From positions 1 through 44,144 of the forward strand of contig JAIKZG010000023.1 in the NCBI GenBank assembly GCA_024682415.1: a stretch of 44,144 bases of DNA, given 5' to 3'. The notes under the pieces are model-generated. The model was not told the origin of the DNA. It ran no database searches and was given only the letters and a program-made list of their open reading frames with translations. Origin of the DNA: Prevotella sp. (lineage in GTDB: Bacteria; Bacteroidota; Bacteroidia; Bacteroidales; Bacteroidaceae). A program made the position numbers and the translations under genes. This document shows, one piece after another, positions 1 to 8,564 of this stretch (position 1 is the first letter of the stretch; the number at the start of each line of letters is the position of its first letter).

Positions 1-57
1 TGTAACAAAAAAGCCGTAAAAAAAGGCAGAATAAGCACATAGAAAATATGAGCCCAT

Positions 58-99
58 AAAAAGCAAATGGCGTGTAACTCATTGAGCTACACGCCATTT
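58..99 (-). terminator. Rho-independent terminator of dnaK
   Basis: A perfect 12-bp stem (AAATGGCGTGTA paired with TACACGCCATTT, 65-99) is followed on the minus strand by GCTTTTTA. It begins about 35 nt after the dnaK stop codon. The loop can pair further (CTCA/TGAG). Confidence 0.85.
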
Positions 100-132
100 G
101 ATAGTGTTTTGTTATGTCTTTACTTATGCGTC

Positions 133-2049
133 TCATTTGACCTCCTCGAAATCAGCGTCCTGGATGTTGTCATCCTGCTTCTGATTTGCGTCGGCCTGCG
201 CACCTGCGCCAGCTCCTGGCTGAGCACCTGCACCTGGCTGCGCTCCGGCATTCTGATACATCTGAGCGCTGGCAGCCTGCATCACGGTGTTGAGGTTGTT
301 GATAGCGTTGTCGATAGCTGTAAGGTCGCCACTCTTATGAGCGTCTTTGAGCTGCTGCAAAGCTGGCTCAATCTTGCCCTTGGCGTCGGCAGGAATCTTG
401 TCGGCATTGTCCTTGAGGAATGTCTCGGTAGAGAATATCAAAGAATCGGCCTGATTCATCTTATCTACGCGCTCACGCTCCTTCTTATCAGCTTCTGCGT
501 TCTGCTCAGCCTCTGCCTTCATACGCTTGATCTCGTCGTCGCTCAATCCAGATGAAGCCTCGATACGAATCTTCTGCTCCTTACCTGTAGCCTTATCCTT
601 GGCAGAAACATTAAGAATACCGTTGGCATCGATATCGAATGTAACCTCAATCTGTGGAACGCCACGACGTGCCGGAGCGATACCTTCGAGGTTGAACTGA
701 CCGATTGACTTATTCTGGGCAGCCATTGGACGCTCACCCTGAAGCACGTGAATTGTAACGGCAGTCTGGTTGTCTACGGCTGTAGAGAATGTCTCGCTCT
801 TCTTGCAAGGGATTGTAGTGTTAGCATCGATGAGCTTTGTCATTACGCCACCCATTGTCTCGATACCGAGTGTAAGAGGAGTAACGTCGAGAAGCACGAT
901 GTCGCCCACGCCGCTTTCCTTGTTGAGGATAGCACCCTGGATGGCTGCGCCCACTGCAACGACCTCGTCAGGGTTAACGCCCTTTGAAGGCTCCTTGCCG
1001 AAGTAGTTCTTAACCAAAGTCTGAACTGCAGGGATACGGCTTGAACCACCTACGAGGATAACTTCGTCTATATCGCTTGTCTGCAACTTAGCGTCACGGA
1101 TGGCATTCTGGCATGGCACGAGGCAAGCCTGAATAAGATTGTGAGCGAGCTGCTCAAACTGAGCGCGGGTAAGAGTCTTTACCAAGTGCTTTGGCACACC
1201 GCCTTCTGCTGTGATGTAAGGCAAGTTGATTTCAGTGCTTGTAGAGCTTGAAAGCTCAATCTTCGCCTTCTCAGCTGCTTCCTTCAAGCGCTGCATAGCC
1301 ATTGGGTCCTTAGTAAGGTCGATACCCTCTTCGTCCTTGAAGCCATTTGCGAGCCAGTCGATGATTACCTGGTCGAAGTCGTCACCACCGAGGTGAGTGT
1401 CACCATTGGTAGAGAGCACCTCGAACACGCCGCCGCCGAACTCAAGGATAGAGATATCAAATGTACCACCACCAAGGTCGAATACAGCGATCTTCATATC
1501 TTTGTTGGCCTTGTCTACACCATAAGCGAGAGCTGCTGCTGTAGGCTCGTTTACGATACGCTTCACCTCTAAGCCGGCAATCTGTCCAGCTTCCTTAGTA
1601 GCCTGACGCTGTGAGTCAGAGAAGTAAGCAGGCACTGTGATGACAGCCTCAGTAACTTCCTGTCCGAGATAGTCCTCGGCAGTCTTCTTCATCTTCTGAA
1701 GCACCATTGCAGAGATTTCCTGCGGAGTATATTTACGACCGTCAATGTCTACACGTGGGTAACCACCCTCGTCTACCACACTGAAAGGAACGCGCTCAGC
1801 CTCTTTACGGCTCTGCTCATAGGTTTCACCCATGAAACGCTTAACCGAGTAAACAGTGTTCTGAGGGTTAGTGATGGCCTGACGCTTAGCAGGATCGCCC
1901 ACTTTGCGCTCACCGTCTTTTACGAAGCCTACAACAGAAGGAGTTGTGCGCTTACCTTCGCTGTTGGCAATTACAACAGGCTCATTACCTTCGAATACAG
2001 AAACACAAGAGTTAGTTGTTCCCAAGTCGATACCAATAATCTTTCCCAT
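133..2049 (-). CDS. dnaK: Molecular chaperone DnaK (Hsp70)
   Basis: Cytosolic ATP-dependent Hsp70 chaperone that works with DnaJ and GrpE in protein folding and stress survival. The 638-residue length is normal. The actin-like ATPase domain fills roughly residues 1-380, with GIDLGTTNS near the N-terminus, DLGGGTFD near 195 and [12 protein letters not shown] near 335. The substrate-binding domain and helical lid follow. A Gly/Ala/Gln-rich linker precedes the C-terminal EEVK, the usual DnaK tail that interacts with partners. The ATG start gives the canonical [10 protein letters not shown] beginning. dnaK stands alone here: neither grpE nor dnaJ is beside it, which is common in Bacteroidetes. 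A hairpin terminator follows directly. The upstream gap carries repeated TGTGCCAAAAA motifs that may be regulatory. Confidence 0.99.
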   Translation of the reverse strand: MGKIIGIDLGTTNSCVSVFEGNEPVVIANSEGKRTTPSVVGFVKDGERKVGDPAKRQAITNPQNTVYSVKRFMGETYEQSRKEAERVPFSVVDEGGYPRVDIDGRKYTPQEISAMVLQKMKKTAEDYLGQEVTEAVITVPAYFSDSQRQATKEAGQIAGLEVKRIVNEPTAAALAYGVDKANKDMKIAVFDLGGGTFDISILEFGGGVFEVLSTNGDTHLGGDDFDQVIIDWLANGFKDEEGIDLTKDPMAMQRLKEAAEKAKIELSSSTSTEINLPYITAEGGVPKHLVKTLTRAQFEQLAHNLIQACLVPCQNAIRDAKLQTSDIDEVILVGGSSRIPAVQTLVKNYFGKEPSKGVNPDEVVAVGAAIQGAILNKESGVGDIVLLDVTPLTLGIETMGGVMTKLIDANTTIPCKKSETFSTAVDNQTAVTIHVLQGERPMAAQNKSIGQFNLEGIAPARRGVPQIEVTFDIDANGILNVSAKDKATGKEQKIRIEASSGLSDDEIKRMKAEAEQNAEADKKERERVDKMNQADSLIFSTETFLKDNADKIPADAKGKIEPALQQLKDAHKSGDLTAIDNAINNLNTVMQAASAQMYQNAGAQPGAGAQPGAGAGAQADANQKQDDNIQDADFEEVK

Positions 2050-2146
2050 AATCTTATTTTTTATTTTTATTATTTTCTATATTAATATAATGTGGACCGA
2101 GCTGAGTTAAGAGCTATGTCCGTTCACCTATATACATGCAAACATC

Positions 2147-2265
2147 GTGCCAAAACTCCCTACGGGGCAAAAATGTGCCAAAAAGTGTGCCAAAAACTGC
2201 GCCAACCCTTGAAAATTGTGCCAAAAATGGCACACTACTGTGACACACTCCCCGAAAACGTGCCA
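2147..2265. promoter_or_regulatory. Cluster of TGTGCCAAAAA-type repeats upstream of dnaK
   Basis: In the 316-bp gap before dnaK the motif GTGCCAAAA and variants recur at 2147, 2174, 2186, 2198 (TGCGCCAA), 2217 and 2260. The copies at 2174, 2186 and 2198 are spaced exactly 12 bp apart. The copy at 2217-2234 forms a 7-4-7 inverted repeat, TGTGCCA-AAAA-TGGCACA. The position upstream of a heat-shock gene suggests protein binding sites, but they do not match CIRCE (TTAGCACTC-N9-GAGTGCTAA). The regulatory function is inferred. Confidence 0.45.
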
Positions 2266-2281
2266 CTATATATACTAAAAC

Positions 2282-2314
2282 AAAAAAGCCCACGGGCATC
2301 ACTGCTCACGGGCT
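2282..2314 (-). terminator. Terminator after the HAD-family gene
   Basis: On the minus strand, AGCCCGTG...CCGTGGGCT (with G-U pairs and one internal mismatch) forms a stem around a short loop and is followed by TTTTTTG. It lies about 50 nt past the stop codon of the HAD gene, separating it from dnaK. Confidence 0.8.
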
Positions 2315-2365
2315 ACATAAAACTAAAATTAAATCTTTTATTAATGTTGCTTGTATTTTCTATAA

Positions 2366-2791
2366 TCAAAACTGCCACCAGTGTTTCTTCTTGGGCGGCT
2401 GCTGATGACGCATTGCGTAGCGGTCGCTAAGGATGTGGTGGTAAGACTTATGCTCGGTGATTATCTGATAGATAGTTCCCCAGTCGGGCAAGCCGCCAAT
2501 ATTGCGGTCGTCGATAAACTTATCTGCCTTTATCTTGCGAGAATAATGGTTGTTATTCTCCATCTTCTCCTCTGGATAATCCCTGTTTACAGCCCAAAAC
2601 TCCACGCCGCGCTCCTTGCACCACGCTACCGCCTCCTCCAGAGCCTTGCCCTCGCGCACAGTCCAGAGAATTAGCTGGTGGTGTTGCTCTATAAGCATAC
2701 GCAGGGTCTCGGTGGCGAACGGACGTTCAGGCCCTATATCCGGGTAGCGGTCTTCTACTATTGTTCCGTCAAAATCAACTGCTATTATCAT
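2366..2791 (-). CDS. Small HAD-superfamily hydrolase (BT0820-like)
   Basis: A 141-residue haloacid dehalogenase-fold protein, probably a cytosolic phosphatase of unknown substrate. Motif I is DFDGT (residues 6-10, where HAD enzymes usually have DxDxT). Motif II is the LWTVREG segment near residue 42. A late acidic motif, KFIDDRN near 95, fits motif IV. The protein has no large cap domain, and the length and motifs match the Bacteroides BT0820 family. The C-terminus is KKKHWWQF. It starts at ATG only about 25 nt after the wzc terminator, so it may depend on readthrough from the polysaccharide operon; I saw no clear promoter. Its own terminator follows. Confidence 0.8.
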   Translation of the reverse strand: MIIAVDFDGTIVEDRYPDIGPERPFATETLRMLIEQHHQLILWTVREGKALEEAVAWCKERGVEFWAVNRDYPEEKMENNNHYSRKIKADKFIDDRNIGGLPDWGTIYQIITEHKSYHHILSDRYAMRHQQPPKKKHWWQF

Positions 2792-2814
2792 AACCGTTTG
2801 TCTCCTTTCATTTT

Positions 2815-2853
2815 AAAAGGAGGGCTTTACGATACGCTTATGTGAAGCCCTCC
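2815..2853 (-). terminator. Terminator of the polysaccharide operon
   Basis: On the minus strand GGAGGGCTT and AAGCCCTCC form a 9-bp stem followed by TTTT. It lies about 20 nt after the stop of the Wzc-like kinase. Confidence 0.8.
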
Positions 2854-2874
2854 CGAATACATAAATCAAATAAT

Positions 2875-5430
2875 TTATCTTTTTATAGATGAGTCATTCG
2901 CGTTGTTGTATTTGTTCTCACCATATCTGCCGTAGTGACCATAGTTGCCATAAGAGCCATACGAGCCATATTTGCCATACTTTCCGTAATGACCATAGCC
3001 ACCGTAAGAACCATACTTACCGTATTTGCCATACTTTCCGTATGTGCCATAGCCATAGTAGTAGCCATACTTCTTCTTCGAGAGGTCTACGCCATTGATC
3101 ACAATGCTGAGGTTAGGCAGCTTGTCTTCCTCCGCCAGTCCGTTAATCATGGTGAAGCTCTCCTTAGGAGTGTAGTCGGCACGGCAGATGTAGACAGAGC
3201 AGTCTGTCAATCGCTTTAGCTGCAAGGTGTCGGTAACAAGTCCGAGCGGAGCGGTATCGATGATGATGTAGTCGTACATCTCACGAAGCATATCAAACAC
3301 CTGGTCGAGCGAGTCGCGCGTCATAAGCTCCGCAGGGTTAGGCGGAATAGGGCCTGCAAGCAGCAAGTCGAGATTTGGATTTACTCCAGAATCCAACATC
3401 TGCGATTTCACGTCCTCAACCGTAGGCTTAGCCTTGGTGAGCAGGTTGGTAATACCTGTGTGATGATTGTTGATTTCGAAGAGTTCCGCCAGTCGAGGCT
3501 TTCTAATATCAAGACCCACGAGCACTACCTTCTTACCCAGCAGCGCGAAGCTTACCGCGAGGTTGGCTGCGATGAAAGTCTTTCCCTCACCGGATGTTGT
3601 AGAAGTGGTGAGGATAACCTTCTGCCCCTCCTTGAGCATAAACTGAATACTTGTACGCATCGAGCGGAACACCTCTTCCATGTGGTTGTTCTGATTCTCG
3701 TGCACCACGATGTCAGCCTTTGTCTTGGCCGACTCTGCCGCCACGGGCACATCTGCCAAAATAGGCAGCTTCGTGAGTTTAGCCACGTCTTCATGTCCCT
3801 CAATCTTGTAGCGGAAGAAATCCAGCAATACAAAGAAGAAGAAAGGTATCGCTCCACCCAACACGAGGGCGGCAAGGCAGATGATAGTCTTCTTAGGAGA
3901 AACTCTTCCACCGAAGGCAGGCTCATCTATCAGCTTTCCTTTGTCTGCCGTAGCAGCAAGCGAGATACTGTTTTCCTCGCGTTTCTGCAAGAGCATGGTA
4001 TAAAGAGCCGACTTCACTTCCTGCTGTCGTCCTATCTGCGTAAGGATGCGTTCTTGTCCTGGTGTCTCCACAATCTCGTTTTGGTATTTGCCATACTGGC
4101 TTTCCGCGCTCTGTCGCTGAATAGCCATGTTGCGGCGAGCCTGAGCCATAGCGCGACGAATACTTGAGGCAAGGTCGTCGAGCTGAGCAGTGAGAGGAGT
4201 CACCGTAGGAGAATTTTCCGACGCTGTGCGAAGCAGGCGGTTGCGGTTCAATACAATGTCGTTGTATCTATTTATAAGAGTTGTCGCCGTAGCGTCGTTC
4301 AGTCCCACGTTGGAAGGGAGAGTCTGATATTTGTTGGCAGGCTCGTTCATATAGTCGGCTATGCTGTTGAGCAATGCCACCTGCATGTTAGCGTCAGCCA
4401 ATTGACGCTCATATTCATTAGAGCGGTTGAGCGCAGCGCCTGCGTTCACCTTCAGTTCCACCACCTTGTTGGCACGTTTGTATTTCTCCAAAGCACCCTC
4501 GGTGCTGCCAAGCTCGGCATTGATTTTCTCCAGACGTCCGTTGATAAACTGCTCTGTGCGCACAGCAATCTCGTTCTTGTCTTCGTTGGCCTGTCGGTTG
4601 TAGCAAATGGCGAGCTGCTTCAAATATGCAATGGCGCGCTCAGGCACTTCATCCGTCAGCGTGAGAGCTGCGATTGTAGTAAGCTTTGAAGTCTGGCTCA
4701 CGCTGAGCTTGCCCACATAGCTTACCGCTGCCATCTCAGGCGACACGATAGTTACCAGCTCACTTTCGCCATCCTCCATCTTAGTGCCTATCTTGTTCAG
4801 GCTAATGAAGATGTTGCCCACGCGAGTGCGAATCATTGTCGGGAGAGTCTTCACGGTCTTCGTGTTCTCAAAAGGACCGAAAAACTCCTTACTCTGATCA
4901 TAATAGCCATATTTATACTCTATTTCATAGCTGCCCTCGTCTTTGGTGATTCTCATGCTCACAGGATACTCCAGCTTTTCCAGATGCGCTGCGTCCATGT
5001 CCACCGTGATAGGCTGATATTTATATAGAATGGCGTTCTTCACGCGCCCTACATGCTTGTAGTTCACATACAGCTTCAAATCTCTCACTGCCGCCTCTGC
5101 CACAGAGTGCGACGAAAGAATCTCAATCTCGTTGTCGATACCGTTAGAACCCGAAATAAGTCCGAGGTTCTTCATGTTCATGATGCTGTTGCTGTTGCCA
5201 TAGCGGTTTTTATCCTCGTCTTTCACGAGCAGCTTGGCAAACGCCTGATACTTAGGCGTAGCGTAGCGCAGATAAACGAACGCCAGCCCCATGCACACCA
5301 CGAATGAAAGCAGAAACCACTTCCAGTTGAGTATGACAATCTTGAAGATATTCTGGTAAGAGAAAATCGACTGCTGCATGCTTTGCTCCTGCTCGGCGGC
5401 AGTCGTTTCCAAAGTCTTGTTTTCTTCCAT
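2875..5430 (-). CDS. Wzc-like polysaccharide co-polymerase and tyrosine autokinase
   Basis: Inner-membrane protein that controls chain length and export of capsule or exopolysaccharide through cycles of tyrosine autophosphorylation. The 851 residues contain an N-terminal Wzz-type region with a first membrane segment near 36-54 (WKWFLLSFVVCMGLAFVYL), a long periplasmic coiled-coil part, a second membrane segment near 520-545, and a C-terminal BY-kinase domain. Walker A (TSGEGKT) is at about 612-618, Walker A' is LVGLDIRKP, and Walker B is YIIIDTAP near 722. The tail (788-841) holds 20 tyrosines in YGx repeats, many more than the short cluster of E. coli Wzc. Genes upstream are rfbA (18 bp away) and a WcaJ-like transferase, so this is the last gene of a three-gene operon. 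Confidence 0.95.
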   Translation of the reverse strand: MEENKTLETTAAEQEQSMQQSIFSYQNIFKIVILNWKWFLLSFVVCMGLAFVYLRYATPKYQAFAKLLVKDEDKNRYGNSNSIMNMKNLGLISGSNGIDNEIEILSSHSVAEAAVRDLKLYVNYKHVGRVKNAILYKYQPITVDMDAAHLEKLEYPVSMRITKDEGSYEIEYKYGYYDQSKEFFGPFENTKTVKTLPTMIRTRVGNIFISLNKIGTKMEDGESELVTIVSPEMAAVSYVGKLSVSQTSKLTTIAALTLTDEVPERAIAYLKQLAICYNRQANEDKNEIAVRTEQFINGRLEKINAELGSTEGALEKYKRANKVVELKVNAGAALNRSNEYERQLADANMQVALLNSIADYMNEPANKYQTLPSNVGLNDATATTLINRYNDIVLNRNRLLRTASENSPTVTPLTAQLDDLASSIRRAMAQARRNMAIQRQSAESQYGKYQNEIVETPGQERILTQIGRQQEVKSALYTMLLQKREENSISLAATADKGKLIDEPAFGGRVSPKKTIICLAALVLGGAIPFFFFVLLDFFRYKIEGHEDVAKLTKLPILADVPVAAESAKTKADIVVHENQNNHMEEVFRSMRTSIQFMLKEGQKVILTTSTTSGEGKTFIAANLAVSFALLGKKVVLVGLDIRKPRLAELFEINNHHTGITNLLTKAKPTVEDVKSQMLDSGVNPNLDLLLAGPIPPNPAELMTRDSLDQVFDMLREMYDYIIIDTAPLGLVTDTLQLKRLTDCSVYICRADYTPKESFTMINGLAEEDKLPNLSIVINGVDLSKKKYGYYYGYGTYGKYGKYGKYGSYGGYGHYGKYGKYGSYGSYGNYGHYGRYGENKYNNANDSSIKR
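2908..3069 (-). repeat. In-frame YGx microrepeats encoding the kinase tyrosine tail
   Basis: This segment encodes repeated YGK, YGS and YGH units with 20 tyrosines in 54 residues. The DNA is built from short near-identical multiples of 9 nt (one strand reads as repeats of CCATA with variable flanks), so slippage could change tail length without breaking the frame. Confidence 0.85.
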
Positions 5431-5448
5431 TATTATAATATGTAGTTA

Positions 5449-6324
5449 TTATTCTTCGCTTATTCTCTTGAGATACTGCCCATAGCCGTTTTTCAGCATC
5501 GGCTTAGCCAGCTCAGCTACCTGCTGTTTTGTAATCCAGCCGTTTTGCATGGCAATCTCTTCCAGGCATGCCACCTTCAATCCCTGTCGCTTCTCTATCA
5601 CCTCGATGAATGTGCTTGCCTCTGAAAGGCTGTCGTGAGTGCCCGTGTCGAGCCATGCGAAACCTCTCTGAAGAGTCTTCACCTTAAGGCTGCCATCGGC
5701 AAGGAACTCCTGGTTTACAGTGGTAATCTCCAGCTCACCGCGCGCGCTCGGCTTGATGTGCTTCGCAACGTCTACCACCTTGTTAGGATAGAAGTAAAGC
5801 CCCACCACGGCGTAGTTGCTCTTTGGGTGCTCGGGCTTTTCCTCTATGCTCAGGCAGTTGCCATCAGCGTCAAACTCGGCAACGCCATATCTCTCAGGGT
5901 CGTTCACATAGTAACCGAACACCGAAGCCTTGCCCCTTTGCTCAGCGTCCATTACGCTTTCTTTCAGCAAACCGGTGAAGCCTGCTCCATAAAATATGTT
6001 GTCACCGAGAACGAGGCACGCAGCGTCGTCGCCTATAAACTCCTCGCCTATTATGAACGCCTGAGCCAATCCGTCTGGCGATGGCTGCTCAGCATATTGA
6101 AAGTTCACCCCAAGCTCCTTACCATCGCCAAGCAATCGCTTGAATCCCGGCAGGTCGTAGGGAGTAGATATAATGAGAATATCCTTTATCCCCGCAAGCA
6201 TTAGCGTAGATATAGGATAATAAATCATTGGCTTGTCAAAGATAGGAATAAGCTGCTTGCTCACTCCCTTAGTAATAGGATACAACCTTGTGCCGGAACC
6301 TCCGGCAAGAACGATACCTTTCAT
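5449..6324 (-). CDS. rfbA: Glucose-1-phosphate thymidylyltransferase
   Basis: Cytosolic enzyme joining dTTP and glucose-1-phosphate to make dTDP-glucose, the first step to dTDP-L-rhamnose and related sugars. The 291 residues match the RmlA family length. The nucleotide-binding loop GGSGTRLYP is at residues 8-16, followed by the family-typical [23 protein letters not shown] and [19 protein letters not shown] are also diagnostic. It lies between a WcaJ-like transferase (38 bp upstream) and the Wzc-like kinase (18 bp downstream). rfbB, rfbC and rfbD are not nearby, so the rest of the sugar pathway must be encoded elsewhere. Confidence 0.97.
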   Translation of the reverse strand: MKGIVLAGGSGTRLYPITKGVSKQLIPIFDKPMIYYPISTLMLAGIKDILIISTPYDLPGFKRLLGDGKELGVNFQYAEQPSPDGLAQAFIIGEEFIGDDAACLVLGDNIFYGAGFTGLLKESVMDAEQRGKASVFGYYVNDPERYGVAEFDADGNCLSIEEKPEHPKSNYAVVGLYFYPNKVVDVAKHIKPSARGELEITTVNQEFLADGSLKVKTLQRGFAWLDTGTHDSLSEASTFIEVIEKRQGLKVACLEEIAMQNGWITKQQVAELAKPMLKNGYGQYLKRISEE

Positions 6325-6362
6325 CTTCTGTTTTATATTCGAATATAATCTTATGTTACTTT

Positions 6363-7778
6363 TTAATAGGCGTTTTTGCTCTGGTGGAATAGCATCTGGA
6401 ATGCCGTTTCAAGGCATATCTTGATGTCCATCAGGAATGTCCACGACTCCATATACTCAATGTCGCTCTCCACTCGCTTTTCCATCATCCACAGCTCCTT
6501 GGTTTCACCCCTGTAGCCACGCACCTGTGCCAATCCCGTAATGCCCGGCTTGCAGTAGTGGCGCACCATGTATTCATCGATAAGCTGATGATACATCTCA
6601 GTGTGTTTCAGCATGTGCGGACGAGGGCCCACGATGCTCATGTCGCCTTTCAGCACGTTGATAAACTGCGGCAGCTCGTCGATGTTGGTCTTTCGCATGA
6701 AGTTGCCGAAAGGAAACTTTCGAGGGTCATCTTTCGTCGCCTGCATGGTGTCAGCATCTTTGTTCACGTGCATAGAGCGGAACTTGTAGCAGTAGAACGT
6801 TTCGCCATTAAGTCCCGTGCGCTCCTGACGGAAGAACAGCGGACCCGGACTCTGTCTTTTTATTATCAACGCCACGATAGGCATAAATGGCAGCATGCAA
6901 AGGCATACAAATGAACTGCACACAATGTCGAACACGCGCTTCACCATCTTGTTGCCTACCGAGTTGAGAGGCTCTGCATGGTTGGTGAACAGCACCTGAC
7001 CTGAGCAGTTGAGCGCTGCGAGGTTGAGCCTTTTATCGCCAAATATCACAGGAACATAGAAGAAGTGAATCATGTTGCGGTCGCAGAATTTCACAATCTT
7101 CAGCAGGGTGTTGCTCTCGTCGTTAGGCAAGCTTACGAATATCTCGTCGGCTCCGCACACGAGAGGATTCTCCTCCTCCATCATTCTTTTCAGGTCGGCA
7201 ATGGTGCCGAGATTTTTCACCTTATGTTCCAGCCCCTTGCAGTCGTCGTCGCTGAAATAGCCCAGCGTGCGATACCCTGTGAAGGGGTTCATCATTATGT
7301 TCTCATAAGTTTTGAGCATAGGCTTAGCCCAGCCCACGAGGATTACTCTGCGCGTGTTGCGCCCAATGCGGCGATAGAATCTTATTGCCGTAAGCTCCAG
7401 CATACGGAAGAACACCACCAGGCATAACGACATAGGCCACCATTTCACGATAGACACGAACACTCCGCCGGGGTTGTAGATTACTCTTAGCATGGTAAAC
7501 ATGAGCACCGTCTGCGTGAGCGTCATCTTTATCGCCTGCCACACTATCCTGACAAATCTCTCGTTGCGCACGTCTACCACCACATCGAAGCATGCCTCAC
7601 TCATGGCAAGGGCCACGTTGGCTGTCATGAAAACTATGATTCTGTCTTTCAGAGCATCATACGCCACTCCTTCGAGGAAGAAGTTTATAAAAAAGAATAA
7701 TAACACATTGAGCAACAAGAAGTCGCCAAGCATTACGATATATCTTATCAATATGTTACCGTCCAGCTCCTGATTCAT
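6363..7778 (-). CDS. Undecaprenyl-phosphate sugar-1-phosphate transferase (WcaJ-like)
   Basis: Integral membrane enzyme that begins exopolysaccharide repeat-unit synthesis by moving a hexose-1-phosphate to undecaprenyl phosphate. The 471 residues have hydrophobic N-terminal membrane segments (about 12-34, 45-60, 85-105 and 108-125), a central CoA-binding-like region with KRVF junction near 283, a further membrane helix near 290-310, and the C-terminal bacterial sugar transferase domain. That domain shows [36 protein letters not shown] and [12 protein letters not shown], which are hallmark motifs. Sugar specificity (glucose or galactose) cannot be told from sequence. It is the first gene of the operon with rfbA and wzc. 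A TATATTTG box lies 54 bp upstream. Confidence 0.95.
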   Translation of the reverse strand: MNQELDGNILIRYIVMLGDFLLLNVLLFFFINFFLEGVAYDALKDRIIVFMTANVALAMSEACFDVVVDVRNERFVRIVWQAIKMTLTQTVLMFTMLRVIYNPGGVFVSIVKWWPMSLCLVVFFRMLELTAIRFYRRIGRNTRRVILVGWAKPMLKTYENIMMNPFTGYRTLGYFSDDDCKGLEHKVKNLGTIADLKRMMEEENPLVCGADEIFVSLPNDESNTLLKIVKFCDRNMIHFFYVPVIFGDKRLNLAALNCSGQVLFTNHAEPLNSVGNKMVKRVFDIVCSSFVCLCMLPFMPIVALIIKRQSPGPLFFRQERTGLNGETFYCYKFRSMHVNKDADTMQATKDDPRKFPFGNFMRKTNIDELPQFINVLKGDMSIVGPRPHMLKHTEMYHQLIDEYMVRHYCKPGITGLAQVRGYRGETKELWMMEKRVESDIEYMESWTFLMDIKICLETAFQMLFHQSKNAY

Positions 7779-7831
7779 GATTTTTACTTATCTCGTGCGT
7801 TTTTTATATTGTTCAACATAATAATCGGGTG

Positions 7832-7839
7832 CAAATATA
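7832..7839 (-). promoter_or_regulatory. Promoter minus-7 box of the polysaccharide operon
   Basis: TATATTTG on the minus strand matches the Bacteroidetes TAnnTTTG minus-7 element, 54 bp upstream of the WcaJ-like start. The minus-33 region is AT-rich without a clear TTG. Confidence 0.55.
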
Positions 7840-7911
7840 GCAAATAAATCATTAATACATATATAGAATATGTGATAAATTGAAGCTAAAATCAAAAAAA
7901 CGGCTACACTT

Positions 7912-7942
7912 TTTGTGTATTCGGAAATTATTGTTACCTTTG
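7912..7942 (+). promoter_or_regulatory. Strong Bacteroidetes promoter for the DUF6261 leader
   Basis: TTTG (7912-7915) and TACCTTTG (7935-7942) are spaced by 19 bp, the ideal Bacteroidetes sigma-factor arrangement. The predicted transcript would begin near 7949, about 615 nt upstream of the first convincing start codon (8565). It is divergent from the polysaccharide operon promoter. Confidence 0.7.
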
Positions 7943-7948
7943 TGCTTG

Positions 7949-8200
7949 CTGAACGATTTTACAGCTGACCACAAAATGCAAAAGTATATTTTCAGGTAAG
8001 AAGATGTAGACTTTTACTGGGTTGTCAAAACCCATTGCGGATATTCCTATGGTCCGCAAAGTGGCAAAACACAACAATAAACTTATAAACAAAGACAAAG
8101 AAAAGAAACTATGCGTTGTGATAACGCTGCATGATGTAACCTAAGATTGAAGAAACATTTTCAGCCACCACTTCCTATGGGAAACAGTGCTGAACGCGAT
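7949..8200 (+). other. Structured leader or small RNA, no gene seen
   Basis: There is no convincing reading frame. Hairpins occur one after another: TGGGTT/AACCCA (8018-8034), immediately followed by TTGCGGA/TCCGCAA (8035-8059), then GCGTT/AACGC (8113-8127) and TTCAGC/GCTGAA (8160-8194), the last enclosing TTCC-TAT-GGGAA. With the promoter just upstream, this could be a regulatory 5' leader or an independent RNA. I cannot match it to a known riboswitch class. Confidence 0.4.
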
Positions 8201-8510
8201 GTTTGACATGATGATACAATGGGATGATTCCCTCTAATCGATTTTTTGAGAAGAATTTCCAAGGGGAAATTGCGCCAAATAACTTCTTTGAGCAAAATTA
8301 CCATGGGGAAAATCCCTCAAATAGTTTTTTCGGCAACAATTTCCGAAGGAAATTTCCTTCCTGTCGAATATTCGGTGAAAAATTCCGCTGGGAATTTATC
8401 ACAACTCGCTTATTCGAGCAAGATTCCCTAAAGGAATTGCTCTCAAAGCAACCATTTGAGCAAAAATTACAACCGCTTCCTAAAGCAACCACTCTTTGAC
8501 GAGATTGCGC
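8165..8510 (+). repeat. Array A: diverged tandem repeat, 42-bp period, palindromic cores
   Basis: About eight units. Inverted-repeat cores are centred near 8178, 8226, 8263, 8303, 8346, 8388 and 8430, for example TTTCC-aag-gGGAAA, TTCC-gaa-GGAA and ATTCC-gctg-GGAAT. Successive fully aligned units (from 8254) are 42 nt each. The arms vary while the pairing is kept. A second shared motif, TTTGAG or TTCGAG followed by CAA, ends most units. Because 42 is a multiple of three, a 91-codon frame (8224-8499) reads through it as 14-residue repeats around FFE. The array lies in the leader of the DUF6261 gene. Confidence 0.8.
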
Positions 8511-8564
8511 GCTGTCGGAAGCAACACTATAATTTTTATATTCACAATTTTATACATTAAAACT

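Noticed and set aside
2889..3219. Plus-strand frames opposite the YGx tail
   Set aside because: Low-complexity shadows of the tyrosine repeats.
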